Positions 11,540-24,154 of a stretch of DNA of 64,000 nt are shown one piece after another. Origin of the DNA: Isoetes taiwanensis (lineage: Eukaryota > Streptophyta > Lycopodiopsida > Isoetales > Isoetaceae); assembly GCA_021234155.1 (NCBI GenBank), contig JAJEKV010000051.1, forward strand, positions 3,593,370-3,657,369. The letters run 5' to 3'. The notes under the pieces are model-generated. The model saw only the letters and a program-made list of their open reading frames with translations, ran no database searches and was not told where the DNA came from. How positions within the stretch are numbered: position 1 is the first letter of the stretch; each line of letters starts with the position of its first letter. The translations under genes and the position numbers were made by a program.

Positions 11540-11760
11540 TGCCATGTTCTTGGCAACAAATCAAAGCCAACTTTGCCGGAAGTGAGATTCCATCGCTCTC
11601 TTGGCATTTCACAGATTGAAGCTATGATAAGCTTATGTGGCGGTTTATGAGCATCTTAGAGCACTCCCCCATGACAAAGAAAAAATTGAATTTTTTGATG
11701 CCATGTCCAAGAACTTGGCCTGTGGAATCTCAAGGACAGGCATAAATGTAGCTTCTTGAT
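11540..11760 (+). other. Exon-like coding fragment, family not recognised
   Basis: Two frames with protein-like composition adjoin. About 11540-11635 includes LGNKSKPTLPEVRFHRSLGI, and about 11632-11755 includes DKEKIEFFDAMSKNLACGIS before a stop. One small frameshift would join them. They lie directly right of the LTR element and upstream of the GH63 fragment, but I do not see GH63 motifs in them. They may be exons of the same or another decayed gene. Confidence 0.3.
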
Positions 11761-12316
11761 TGCCCCGACAAGAACTATTGGGATGGTGGAATGTGGGCCT
11801 TAGTCATGCCCTGATTGACAAGAATACCTTGGAATTCCACCTTCTGCAGTTTTATGAGTTTCCAAAATGAAAATTCTCTATGTTCATAACATCCATAAGA
11901 CCTACAATTTCATACGGCCATAGCTAGACTGCTTAGAATCCGCAATAAGAAAGAATTGGTATCACAGGATGCCGATGTAATTGGCAACTTAGCAAAGAAA
12001 AAGAGGTCTCCTGATCTTGTTTATCATAGTTTTCAGATCATTGATCTATTGACATATTAAGTGAACCTCATGTGGGTTTGCAGGTCACACTCCAATGGGA
12101 AAATTCTTATAACCCTCGGTGGTGAGGTGAGCGGAGAGTCTCACGTCGGGGTTGCTTTGTAACGTCCCAAACTGCATTTGGTGCCGCATTTTGGTTATGT
12201 TAGTCTTTTCCATTTATTATGAAGCTAATTCCATCGGTGAGTATACTTTAGAGCTCTTAAAGTGTGCAACATAATTGTATGAAACCAGATCCTAAATTTA
12301 TTATTTGTCTGTTCAG

Positions 12317-13109
12317 GACTCTTCGGGATTCTCGAGAAGCATTTGCAGTTTATCCGTGATGAAGACCTACCACTGACCCGATTTTTGGGTTGCGTTCTCT
12401 ATCTCGACAAGGTACTAAATGCGATACTAAATTTTGCATATTAGTGGTGGTACATTTCGTTGTGAAGCTCACTAATTCACATTCAACCTTTTAGTTCTCT
12501 TTACATGAAGCATAATACGAGCACGACCCCTTATTGGCGTGGTACAGCTTTGGATCAACTTGAACTATATGGTTCTTTCTAAGACTTCATTTTTACTCGA
12601 GAGGTATATCATCGATTACTTAAGTGTGGGGCCATAAACGCATTACATGCCTCCACTATGCCCCATCATCGGGTTGTTGCTTATATTAGATACATGCATA
12701 TAATTAACTAGTAGAATAATATGAAGATATTCTCATTTATATTTTTCTTTTATTTCAAGTCTATATGACCTACTAATAAAGAGATTTCTCTATTTGAAAT
12801 AGAAACCGGACCCCTATCAAAATTCTTTTCAGCTTTATTGTATGTAGAACTTCGAGGCAACTTGATTAGGTGTGTGGTTTTGTGAATGTTGTTACACTCC
12901 GAATGAGCAGGTGGCTCTTATATTTTGTAAATTCCTTTGGTTGAGATGAGATAACATCTCTTTTTATTACAGGAACATTGTTCAACGCTATGATGAAAGC
13001 GGTTATCTCCGGGAGCAATATGATAACGAACAATGGAGTGGGAAGGTGCACATCCTTTCCCTTTGGTTGGACATCTTTGATATTGTTGATTATTGCAGAA
13101 GCGTACTAA
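12317..13109 (+). pseudogene. GCS1: 3' exons of alpha-glucosidase I (GH63, GCS1-like), frameshifted
   Basis: Three blocks match, in order, the C-terminal catalytic region of plant mannosyl-oligosaccharide glucosidase. This ER enzyme removes the first glucose from N-glycans. Block one (12317-12411, between TTCAG and a GTACTA donor) holds ILEKHLQFIRDE. Block two (from 12495 after TTTTAG) holds SLYMKHNT, PYWRG and, one frame over, WINLNYMVLS. Block three (from 12973 after TTATTACAG) holds NIVQRYDESGYLREQYDN, then in shifted frames HPF and GWTSLILLIIAEAY, and a stop at 13107-13109. The family reads LYMKRN..PYWRG.IWINMNYL and TGYLWEQYD..GWTSLVLLIMAE. Splice sites look intact but at least three single-base frameshifts occur, and block one ends in degraded sequence where family members have GLRSLSK. 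Earlier exons are not recognised. It is either a recent pseudogene or a real gene with assembly errors. Confidence 0.85.
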
Positions 13110-16100
13110 GTTATTGCTTATTTAAGGCCACTCCGCAAAGATTATCATAGCTTTATGAGATATGGTGTCGGAAGCACGCTAATCGCATTGATTTTGGCAA
13201 TGGTACATGTGACTCGACTTCGGGTTCATCATCCAATGTCACGGGGACTTAAATTTCTACAGTCCATCATGAGAATGGCAACATGTAATATTCTTTATTC
13301 CCTCCCTTGTCTTGGCTCAAGGTCTTCGTGCCCACACATGCACTCTTGAGAGCCTCCACCCTCTGTATATAATTTGATATAGGGAAAGAGGATTTTTTCA
13401 ATAGTTGGAATGTTTTGATGTTGTAGGCCTATGTGTCGGTTGGGGAGAGCAAGGAAAGGAAAATAATTGTCATTTAAATTACATGGTTAATATGGGATTA
13501 TATATTTAGACAATGATTGGATGTTGGCATGCTCCTTAGGAGGGCTCGAAAATAGTGATGTCCTTGACTAGCGAAAATGTGTAGGTTGGGGAGAGCAAGG
13601 AAAGGAAAATAATTGTCATTTAAATTACATGGTTAATATGAGATTATATATTTAGACAATGATTGGATGGTGCCATGAGGATCTTGCCCTCTCTCCAAAT
13701 ACCGGGTGCCTAAGCTCGAAGCCCTTGAGGCCATGCTCATGTAACTCCGCACTGCAGAGTTTAGCATCAAGATCCCGAATCTAAGCCGGTCAAATTAAGA
13801 TTTCCATCCACGACATCGACCCAGGTACCAAGTTTTTGGATTGCTTTGAATTGTTTTGGACTGTTTTGGGTCCCAATTATTGCTTCTGAAGCCCTTCATC
13901 TTGCCTTTGCATAGACCCTTTGATTTGCCCCTTTTGGCTTTCTCTCTTTAGGGTTTACAATCTCTAGCCCCGAAACCCTAAACGCCAAAAGGTGCCGCCT
14001 ACCTTTCTCGAAAGTCCCCAAATTGATTCTAAGCACCGCCAAACGCTTGAGACCGTCTAACCTTGGCACTTTTAACGCGTTGCCTTGATGGTATGGCGTA
14101 AAGATCAAAACGCGTATGGCCCTCGAGACTTCGTAAGTGGAAAAATTTATTCGGCCGCCTCGAGCGGCCCCGTCACGCCCTATGAAACCCCACGATTCGC
14201 CTTACGCCGGACGACCTTATCATTTGGGCATTTGCCGCCCTCTTTTCGCACCACCGGTCCCCCGATGGTTTTTAGTCAGCGACTTTGGACATCCTTGATG
14301 CCAGCTCTGTTGCGCCCAGAGGGTACTTTTTGATGGGATCCACACGGCCCTGTACACAGCGCCACTCTCACCGACGTGCCCCCGGTTGCCACCGGGCAGT
14401 CGGGTCCGGGCGACATTAGAATTGCCGCGCACGATTGCGTGGGGCGCGGCTCGGCGGTTCTATGCAGGGTCACCAAAGAAATGACTCTGTGGGCCTCCCA
14501 TGCACAGCGAGGACCGTGGTCTGCCTATGACCGCTGACACAGCCTTCCATGTTCACGCCTGCCTCCTCCAGGAGGATTTGCCGCCCCTCGCCCGTGCCGG
14601 GCGCCAGGTCCCGCCCCCGATGTCGGTAACGGCCACGCCACTTCACCGCCCTTTTTCAAGATTGTGGCCTTTATGAGACGGGTGATTTGACCCCACGAGC
14701 AGCGGCCTTTTTTGCTCGAGATGCACATCCATGCCGACGGGCATCCTTTCAAGATAAATGGTGGAGTAAAGACGCCCGACCGCCTCGCCATCTCTTGGTT
14801 TTGCTTTCAAAATGCTTTTTCCAGCCGCGACGCCTTTGGCGACATGGCAATCATTTGAAGGAGACCACCTTCTCGCAGAAGATTTGATCCTGCGTACCGC
14901 ATTTTAAAGAGGAATTGTGTCAATCCCGCGAGGCCCGCCCGGCAGCAGAAATGGGCAAAGGTACGAGGCTGCCGAGCTATCATTAGGGATCAATGGTTAA
15001 CCGATCCCCGGGCGCCTTGGTCTAGCCCCGGGTTTTGAGTGATAACGGGCTTTGTCCCCATGTTTTGTTGTAATCCGGCTTCGTTCCCATGTTTTGATTG
15101 GTTTTTGCTTGGCTTCGCCCACTGCTTCGTCCCATAGCCCGATTGGGCTCGCGGACGCTAAAAGTCTTCCTTCCTTCCTTCCTTCCTTCCTTTAGCGTGG
15201 CTTGAAAAGTGATGCCCCTTGGCTAGCTTAAAATCTTGTATTTCGTGAATTCTAGGAAAAAATATTGGAAGTGCAATTTTTTGGTGTATTTTTTTGTTTT
15301 TTTTTTTTGTTTTTAAGCCGAAAAACGAAAAAAACATTTTTAGATGGTTGGATATTTTTAGAATGGGCAGATTTTTCGAGGAGAAACCCCCTATTTTCGA
15401 TCCATGCTCCTTAGGGGAGCTATGATCAAGCAATAAGGCTCCCAAAATGTGGATGGGGTATTGGGTACCCTATGGTTTTGTGTGGTTTTGGAGTTGTATT
15501 CGTATACCTATATGTATAAATTTGACGCTGGAAAATGGGGTTCGAGTTTGGAAGCATTTCCGATGGTTTGGAAGGGCTATTCTTTGGAGTGCATGAGGGA
15601 CCCGATGAGCTGGTGGAGATCGTGGATTCAGATGGCGGCCCGGTTGCAAAAGACGAGAAGCCGTGGGCGCAGGTGGTCGGGCATGCATGAGATTTAAGGG
15701 CTGAGGGGGGGTTCCATGTATGCCATAGTTCGCTGGTTTTGCCGGGCCTCCGTTGTTTGTAGCCGCTGTTTGTAGCCAAGTTTGCAAGAGCTTAGATTTG
15801 GTGGTACGTGGATCATCTTTTCAACAACAGAAGCACACTTATGAATCAAACAATCTAATCTAGCAGGTCACATGCAATTTCCACAATGAATATTGAGCCT
15901 ACACTTTTCGTTTCACTCGGTATTTTGTGTAATACTTTTTAGTACGCCCTCCGCTAATAATAAATTGTCAAGAATTTGCATTGCACTTTGATGGAATGTT
16001 GGCTACTAATATGATACTGCATGAAGCAAACATATGTTATGAAGTAAAAAAGCAAGCAGATAGCTTCAGGGAGTTCCTAATAGAAGCTCAACTGTGAGAA

Positions 16101-16205
16101 AAGTAGTGACACATATTCTTGTTGTCCCATTTCAATTTACCATTACTTCAGGAATATTTCAAGGCATATATGCATTGCATTTTAACGCTTCTTTCTACTT
16201 GCTAG
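13110..16205. other. Intergenic; direct repeat and a GC-rich block
   Basis: A 100-bp direct repeat lies at 13432-13679. A GC-rich block at 13900-15140 has several mutually overlapping frames and resembles decayed retroelement sequence, but no domain is recognisable. A CTTCC microsatellite sits at 15165-15195. At about 15540-15695 one frame reads PDELVEIVDSDGGP and then EKPWAQVVG; it looks coding, but I cannot name it. Confidence 0.4.
13432..13679. repeat. 100-bp direct repeat, period 146
   Basis: Nearly identical sequence runs from about 13432 to 13533 and from 13578 to 13679. The copies differ by one or two bases. Confidence 0.9.
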
Positions 16206-16316
16206 GTAGATTTGGGTGGTTCCGAACGTGCGTAATTTAATAGGGCCGTGTGGTTGGAGGTTTAAGGAGCTCTGCGACCAGAAATTCGCGGCTTTAGCAC
16301 TTGGAAATGTGATCAG
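16206..16316 (+). pseudogene. Single kinesin motor-domain exon (kinesin-4-like), frameshifted
   Basis: The block is bounded by a good acceptor (CTTGCTAG) and a donor (ATCAG|GTAAAG). It starts VDLGGSERA, the switch-II loop of kinesin motors (family VDLAGSERA). After a stop and frameshift it continues RFKELCDQKFAALALGNVI, matching the family pattern RFKEG..IN.GLLALGNVIS at the expected spacing and splice position. This part of the motor couples ATP hydrolysis to microtubule binding. Neighbouring motor exons (P-loop, YRDSKLTRLLQDSLGG) are not visible within about 1 kb, so this is probably an isolated, degraded exon. The RFKEG pattern points to the KIF4/FRA1 type, with limited certainty. Confidence 0.7.
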
Positions 16317-18814
16317 GTAAAGGGTGGTCTTTTTTAGTTCTATAGTGCTTAGCATCTGTACCTAGGCCATAGACATTTGTAAGTAGTTGGTTCTCAAAGT
16401 GGGTAGAACATAGGTGAAAGAAGCAGCACTAAAAACTCAAACAGTCATTTGGCAAAAGAACCGTCAGCCTGCAAGGAGTTGTCATTAGAGCTTACCTACA
16501 CCCTCACATCATTTTCTTGGAAACAGATGGAATCAATTTGAGTGACTAAGTGGAGCCTCAAACTGTAGATGAAATTGCTTGGTAACCTTGTTTAAGACAT
16601 GTCATGACTATGGAGCAAAATCACATTGTATCCACCACTCCCTTCTTCACAATGTCATTGCAAAATTTAGGGATTCAAGTAGAAAGAAGAAAGTTGCCTA
16701 CATGAGTTTTATTATGTCACACGGTTGTAGTCCAGCAGGACTTTGAGATTGAATTCTTGTATTAACAATCATTTTACTTCTTTATCACCCAGACTTCACT
16801 TAGGGCAAGTTGGATGGCCACAGTGACTTTATTTCTTACTTTAACAGTCTTCAATTACAGCAGGTTCTGAATCCATTATACTGGAAGTAGCATCTGCACA
16901 GAAGTAAGGTCTGTTGTGAATGGGCAGCACGCGAAAATCCAGGGAAAAGGGTAAGGAATCTGTGGCTATGATGTGACATTTGAAATGTTTAAATTGTTTG
17001 CTTGGGCAGTTTCACAACCACATGTTTGGCTTGCTGTCTCATGTTCAGCAGGTTTGCATGCAGAATAAGGTAAGATCGCATGCGATACTCTCGCCACCAT
17101 GATTACGCTTCCAAAGTGCTTATTGGAGGTTCCAATTGAAGTTTAAGGGTTTCTTGCATCTTTGAAATGTTGTGGTCTCATACTCCTCACAAAATTTGTT
17201 GTTCTATGTGAGTTCATTGTACTTTGTGCTGAATTCTCTGGCTACTGGGGTTCAAATCCCCTCACGAGCTGTTTTATGAGATGTTTTTATGTTGACTTGT
17301 ATTTTGACTTATTGCAAAGGTTACAAAATCTTATGCTGAGGTGGAAATGGGGATTTGACCCGATCATGGACTTGGTGGATGGTCTAAAATGTCCATGAGA
17401 ATATTATGTACATCAATGGCCCAAAACAAACAATAAGATAAAACAGACGATAAATAAATTGATGAAACTACGTGTTAAAGAAAAATCTCTTTGTAGGATT
17501 AAAGGATGCATTGTAGCATTCTACAAAGAAAAATGGCATGAACAGGAAAAGTTTAGGGGAAAAAATTTAAATATACCCTTCAAGTTTGCAAATATTTTGT
17601 AACCTTCATGACCCTTACATTATTTTTATATTACTTTTTATGTTATAGGGGTTTTGTTTTTTAAGTAATTTTTGGGTGGAGTTTATATTAAAAAGAGCTT
17701 TTTAAAGATTACAATAGAGTACTCTGATGGCATAGCAACAAGGTCACAAGCAACAAGATTAGAATGCACGGGCTTTAATCGTTTTGGTCGAATCTAGAGA
17801 CCGGAGCAGATTTGCAAAGGTTCCATCAAATTTACGACGCATTTGGGTGTCCTCCAATGGATTTACACGGATTTCATAGGGCTTCAAGAGATTTACTTTG
17901 AACTTAAGGGATTTTTAAGAGATTTACCTTGAATTTATAGGGCTTGAAGAGATTTACGGGTGTTGCAATGTATTTGCAACAGATTTTCTGAGAGATTTGA
18001 GGTATATTGGGGAATGAGGAAGGCCATGTGGGGTAACCTTCACTACCCAAGGCTCCTTGAGGGAACCTGGCCCGGCCAGGCTCCTCGTGGCAACCTCGAG
18101 AAACATGATATTTAGCTAAAATTGCAATAAAATTTTGAGTTTATCAAATACAAAAAGTGTCCTTTTTTATGAAACTCATAGAGGAGAGTTTAGATTTTAC
18201 AGCGATAGTAGTAGAATCGATTAAGGGCGGAGTGAAAGACAACTCAAATGAGCATAACTTGTAAATTTTAACTCCGATTTTAGATGAATTTGACCTTGTT
18301 AGAAAAATCATATCTTAATTTGTAATGTTTATGAAGACAACTTCGATTTGTGGAGCTATGAAAACCGTCTTATCATATTCTCAATAATGCTCTTTATTTG
18401 GAGGCATGTTTGGAATATTTGCAAACTTCGAGGGTATATTTAGAATTTTCTTAAATTTTTATTGTAGAAAAAAAAAAAGATCACTCGCTTCTAAACATTA
18501 TGATACATGAAATTTATCGCGACTTTTCGTTTTATTGACTAGACATGTTTGTTCGATTTTTGACGCCTCAAAGTATATTGAATGATGGATTCTCATTAAG
18601 GTGTTGATTTATTGAACATTTCGAATAGGAACCTTTGAATTTATTTGTTTACTAATTACACCATCCCTTACAATTTCGTTTCCTTCCTTAGGACTTACAT
18701 CATTTGTATATATAGAAAGCTCCTAACTCTTGGCCATGTTGGGTAACCTAAAAGTGATTTTTGACCATTGAGTGTTTTTCTTCATACTTTTTCATGAGTG
18801 TGCAATATCCATCA
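16317..18814. other. AT-rich sequence, no gene seen
   Basis: No frame with recognisable motifs occurs. A repeated phrase about 'GGGATTT..AGAGATTTAC' recurs three to four times at 17870-17990, and an A-run lies near 18466. This may be long intron or degraded repeat. Confidence 0.4.
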
Positions 18815-18905
18815 GGGTGCATGGGCAGAGCATCCGACTCACACCTTGGGGGCGGAGATTGGAACATGCTTGAAGAAAAGGTAGATCACTTAATTGGTGA
18901 ATACT
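18815..18905 (+). pseudogene. LINE endonuclease fragment
   Basis: In one frame the sequence reads AWAEHP, and after a one-base shift GGDWNMLEEKVDHLIGEY. Plant L1-type non-LTR retrotransposons have W..LP....(V)GGDFNM.E...D at this point in their apurinic/apyrimidinic-type endonuclease; the aspartate and asparagine in GD(F/W)N are catalytic. Nothing else of the element is recognised close by, so this is a short decayed scrap. The enzyme normally nicks target DNA to prime reverse transcription. Confidence 0.65.
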
Positions 18906-21900
18906 AATAGTAGTCGTGGGCTGCATTTGACAATGCAATTACCTATGGTTGTAGGTGCATTGGCCTAGGGACGGCCGGGGATAAGGTGGATGATAACATG
19001 TTTGAAATAGCCCTAGGTATTATAAGACAACATTAGTGATAGAGACCTCGAGGGCATGGTAAGCCTCTCTAGAACACAAAACAAATAATATGGGTGAGCA
19101 TTTTATAAAAATTATCATAACTAAGCACCTCTAAAATTAGAGGATGTTGCAATCACCTCAAGATGGCTCATTGGTGCGAGAGGTGTAGCCAATTGGAGAA
19201 CAAGAGCCAAGGTGTGAAGAGTCCACGTTTTTAGCGATACTTGAGTCGAGTATAACCCAATTAAAAATTGAAGTTCAACAATCTTATGAATGGCCTGCCA
19301 ATCTATGACGTTTAATTGTGTCTAAAACCACAAATGAACATACAAAATGTTATAAAAGTATGACAAGGCGGATGTGGCATCTTGATTATGGATATTTCGA
19401 TTATTATCTCCAAAAATTGTATGATATGGCGAGATCAAGTTCAACAATATTGAAATCACACAATCTTAGAAAACCAGGGGATTGGTTTCAAACATGGAGG
19501 TGAAGAAAGATAGAGCGGAGAAGGGTGAAGTTCCCAATAATTTAAGCAAAGTGTCATAAAATGTTCTTTGGACTCTTTTTGTGTAAAGTGAGAGTCCTTG
19601 TTTTTGGTTATCATTATTGGTGCGGCCGATAACTAGTTATAATCTTGGAGGAGCATTAACATCGGTAATATTCCATCCCATATAAGACTGAGATAAAGGT
19701 GGTTGTGGTCTTCTCTCTAAATGATAACAAAATGCATTGCCTCGGTTATGCGTCCTCGATCGGACATTTGGCACGTAAGGCCTTGGCCCAGCCTTTGGCT
19801 CTAGCGGGATTAGCCTTACATGCCAAATATTTGGCCTTAGACATACACCTCCGGTCATACATTTTTGGTTATCAACCCCATTGAAAGATAACCTTACTTT
19901 CACGTTGTACAAAATAAGGTGATATATTGGGGCAAAAGCATTGCAATAGCCACATAAACATGTAGTTACAATCAAGAATACCATACACCTCTCGCATAAT
20001 GAAGATAGGTTAAGCCCTTATATGTTGTGTTTCTACATCCAACAAAAAATATTGAAGATTGAAGGCTGGTTAAGAAAAGACTAAATAGTTCCATAGTGGC
20101 GGGGGCAAAGGTCTAAGCTGCAAAGAAGTAGCAATTCTATGGTAGTTTCTTGCATTGTAGAAAATAGCTTTCTATTAAGGTTCAGAGAATTGAATTATGA
20201 GCTAAGAGCAATAGTTAACAAATAGAAAAAAATATTGGCTTGCAATTAGAGAACCTCGGACAAAACGAAAATAGCGTGGTTTGATCCATGGAATAAATTA
20301 CTACTCCTATATTTTAGTGTAGCGAAATAGGTTTGGCTAAACTACCCTCAAGTTGGAGACTTGAAGTTTCTAGCACTTAGCTAAAACTAGATGTTTTTTT
20401 CCTCACCATTTCTTGGCTTTGGCTAAACTTTCCAAAAAAATGGGAGGGCAAATATTGGCCATCACATTAAAGCTAATTTTAAAGAACATTGAACTTATTG
20501 TTATTACAATGCAATTTATTATGGACAAAGTAAATGACAAGCAATATAATGTGCCGATTGATGAATGCGATCATCATTGTTATAAACGCGGGCCAGCACA
20601 CCAAAGACTAGCACCCTTGGGACTATTTTTTTTCTTCATCAATGATAGCCTAGCCTATTTGGCCCATCACTTCATATAGACTGCACTAATCCATCATCAT
20701 CGCCATTTACAATCGTATGGAATGTGACCCCAAGGCAAACAAAGTTTGAATTTGTAAATAACAACCCGTCATCCCTAACTTTGTTGTCCGACCAAAAGCC
20801 TAAGGGAGAGAAAGCTTGAGAATTTCCACACTAGAGGTCACAGCATTCCAAGAATCAAACCACTATGGTAAAGAAGGTTGTTAATCCGCCATTTCAGCCG
20901 CGAACTCTAATGGATGCCATCGCGCTAGGTAAGCAAAATGCATTGCCAATTTTGATATGGGCTTAGTGTGCCTGTTAATTTATTTTCTTCAACGCCTTCC
21001 GGCCTTGAAGGAACCCCCGAGACCCGCAGACCGGGCCGATTGCGAACAGAGGAGGACTTTCATGTTTATAGATGGTCTACCAAATGATGGTGTACATCCC
21101 TCTCAATTTCGAGCGGATGTCATTCTCAGCTGCAGAGTATAATGAGGTTTGGGATACCAATGGTGTTATTCCCAACAAAACTTCAATTGACAAGGTAAGG
21201 CGGAGCATGAAGAAGCTTTTAATTGAATTCTTTGAAAGCAAGATATGCCCGATGGGTTGAAGAATAGAGAAGTAAGGAAAATGGTTTCTATCTATTTGCA
21301 TACAACAACTTCTGAGGGTCAGCCAGATCGAGAAAATTTCAAGGTTAACCTGGCGTGATGGACCGCAAAAAGTAGAACCCTATTCGAGCAAAGGTTAGAT
21401 GAACCCAGCGGAGCTCCGGCCCTGAGCATAAGCGAGGCCATCAAATCTCAAAGAAAGTAACGGCATTTTGAAAGCATATACAGAGGCCGTCTCAAAGAAA
21501 AGTAATTGGTGTAAAATTAGAAGGAGGTTGTCCTTCAAGAGTAATGCAATGCGCCCACGTTTTCAGCTTATGGGGAAAACATTGCTTGATGGAAGCATGA
21601 TCAAGGTGTGCGGATGCCCTTAAAATACGATAGAGTGATCTTAGGGTCCAAGAAGGAACTAGTTGCACAATCCTCGTGCTAAGGGCGACAGCAGAAGCTG
21701 CAGGCTGGTGCACATAAAGGGATAATCTTGATATGTCTTCAAGCCCTCTCCATCCTCCCAAGTGCCGCCGAGGTTCAGAAATTTGGAGAGGGAGAAAGAT
21801 ATGGCAGAGTATATGTTGAAGTCCTCCTTGAAATGGGAGGTGGGCCAATAGATGAAACCATGGTACAACGGATGGCTGCTCTAACGGAGATTGCCAATAA

Positions 21901-24154
21901 CGAACCCTCCTTGCAAAAGCCCACCAACACTTGAGAATGTCACCAAATGAGGGGAAATGACCAAGAGAAATGATCCGTCAAAGATCACCCAATACCATCG
22001 AGTGCCAATTGGAGATGATGAGAGATGTGCTCCACATGGTCTTGCATTCCAGATGATTACACCCTCAAAGCTACTGGATGAAATGTGGACATCATTATCA
22101 TGTGAGTACCTCCCGGTTGCTCATGGAAAAACATGTCACTGAAGTGTTCGAGAGACTATTCCTACGTGGTTAGTGCATGAATTAGGGGAAGCAGGAAACA
22201 TAAAAGCGTGAAGTGTTATATGTTGAGCATCCCACACAAACTGGGAATGAGATAATTGATGTTGATGAGCATGTAGCCACAACTCCCGTTTGCAAAGAAA
22301 AGGAAACAAGTCAATACAGAAGTAAAGGACCCGGGGATCAACAAAGCACAAGTCTACAAGGTTCAAACTCCACAAATGAAGACATGGAAAAAGGTACATG
22401 CCTATTTTCGGGGTCTCAATTTGAATTGGTAAGAGTAGAAGATCCTATAGACATTGGATAGCAAGCTTCATAGACAGCTCTGCGAAGACATTGCAACACG
22501 GCGACAAAGACAAAGGTCAAGACACCAACCCATGAAATCAAGAGAGATTCAAGTAGTATTGATGATGCCGCCAATTATGTTGTAGTTTCCAAATTCCGCA
22601 TTTGCCTCTACAAAGGCCTCCTAACATGGTTCTTTGCAGGAGGGAAGGAAAAACGATGGCTTAAGATGTCGGCAAAGCGGTGCTTAAAGTGGTTTTCAAG
22701 GTCAACAAAGTTGACAAAGTCAAGGACCAGGAAGGTTGTGGAAGAAGAGAGTGAGGATGAGTCAAGTTGATATTGATGAAGACGCCCTATAGAAGTAGCA
22801 TTTGAAAGGGCGCTTTTTTTTTCTTTGACAAAATCGCCTGTGTTAACTTAATTTCAGGGTTATTTTGCCATTCACGACATACAACCAAGCCCAGTCAGAT
22901 TTCAAAGTCTCTATTTCAATTTTAACGATAAAACACTTGAGTTTTAAGCATGGTCAGTAAAGAGGCTTCGAGGTTTAATAAGTTCTCCTAGACCAATCTT
23001 GAATCTTTTGGACTTGCTGAAGCAAGGTCCTTGAATAGAAGGGGATTCAATGGTGGGATAGGGGAAAATTAGCTCCCGAAGAAGGGGGCATTAGCATACG
23101 GCCTCCTGGGAGGAGAGTCACCGGGGAAAGGCTACCGAGAACTTTTTGGGATCTATCTCACGGGTCTGGCCTCTCCCTCTAGTGAGGGCAGCAAAAGACC
23201 CGATCTTAGTCAACTTGGGGAAACATACCAGCCTCGGTTGCTCAACAATAGGCTGCTTAGATGGGGGATATGTGTTATGGCACCCTCACGTCTCTGATTC
23301 GACAAGGATCTTGCGCCATGTCATGATATAGAGGGAGGGTCTTGACTTGAGGAGAAGGATCCTTGAATCCCCAGAAGCAAATTGCCCAAAAAGTCTTCTC
23401 CCAAAGGTCCCGGCGTTGGAAGGGCAACTCCCCCAAAGTTGCGAATTGGCTTTGTCAATGGACTTAGAATATCAACACCACAGGGGAGCAAGTTTTGTGT
23501 GGGATGAGCACCTCTTCTCTAAGAAGCACCCAAATAGCTCATGCCCAACACACTCGTGTAGTCAAAACGACCTAGGGACCTCTGGAGAATACCCCACCCT
23601 GTGGCGTTGATGTAACCATGTAGCTTGACATTCGAATAGCAGCAAAGTGGGATCATCCTCTCCTTTGAACAAATAGCAAAGCTGATGTAGCAACAATAGA
23701 TGCATGGTTGAAGATTCCACGGGAAGAAGTTTGATTTCAAAAAGTAAGCACCAAGGTCCAAGTAGTCAACATTTCAAGAATGTACACCTTTTCTAGTTCA
23801 AGTTGAAAAATCAAACTAAAATAAAATTGAAATCAAACTCAAGAACATACAAATAATAAGTCAATGACAACTCGAATAAGCACCCTTTTGGTAACAAAAT
23901 TGCTCTAAATTTTAAAGTTGCCTTTGCTAAATTGTTGGGATTTATGAGATCTGAAAAGAACCATTAGGGTAACATTTGTTCATTGAATATTCGATGACCA
24001 AGTGAGGAGCGATCATGATTTTATGGTGTATATGGGTTAATACTTGTAGGCGACCCTAACACATATAGCCTAAATTAAACGATTTGTATGAACTGATGGG
24101 TCAATATCTAAGAAAGTTCTACGGTAGTGAAGCCGATTTGTGTCTCACTGCGAG
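18906..24154. other. Long stretch without recognised genes
   Basis: Several frames of 60-118 codons exist. Those at 21072-21260 (reading EVWDTNGVIPNKTSIDKVRR), 21728-21934 and 22213-22461 on the plus strand have protein-like composition. They lie in one orientation over 1.4 kb and could be exons of one decayed gene or element. No domain is recognisable. The frames at 19637-19984 run antisense to each other and are probably spurious. Confidence 0.35.
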
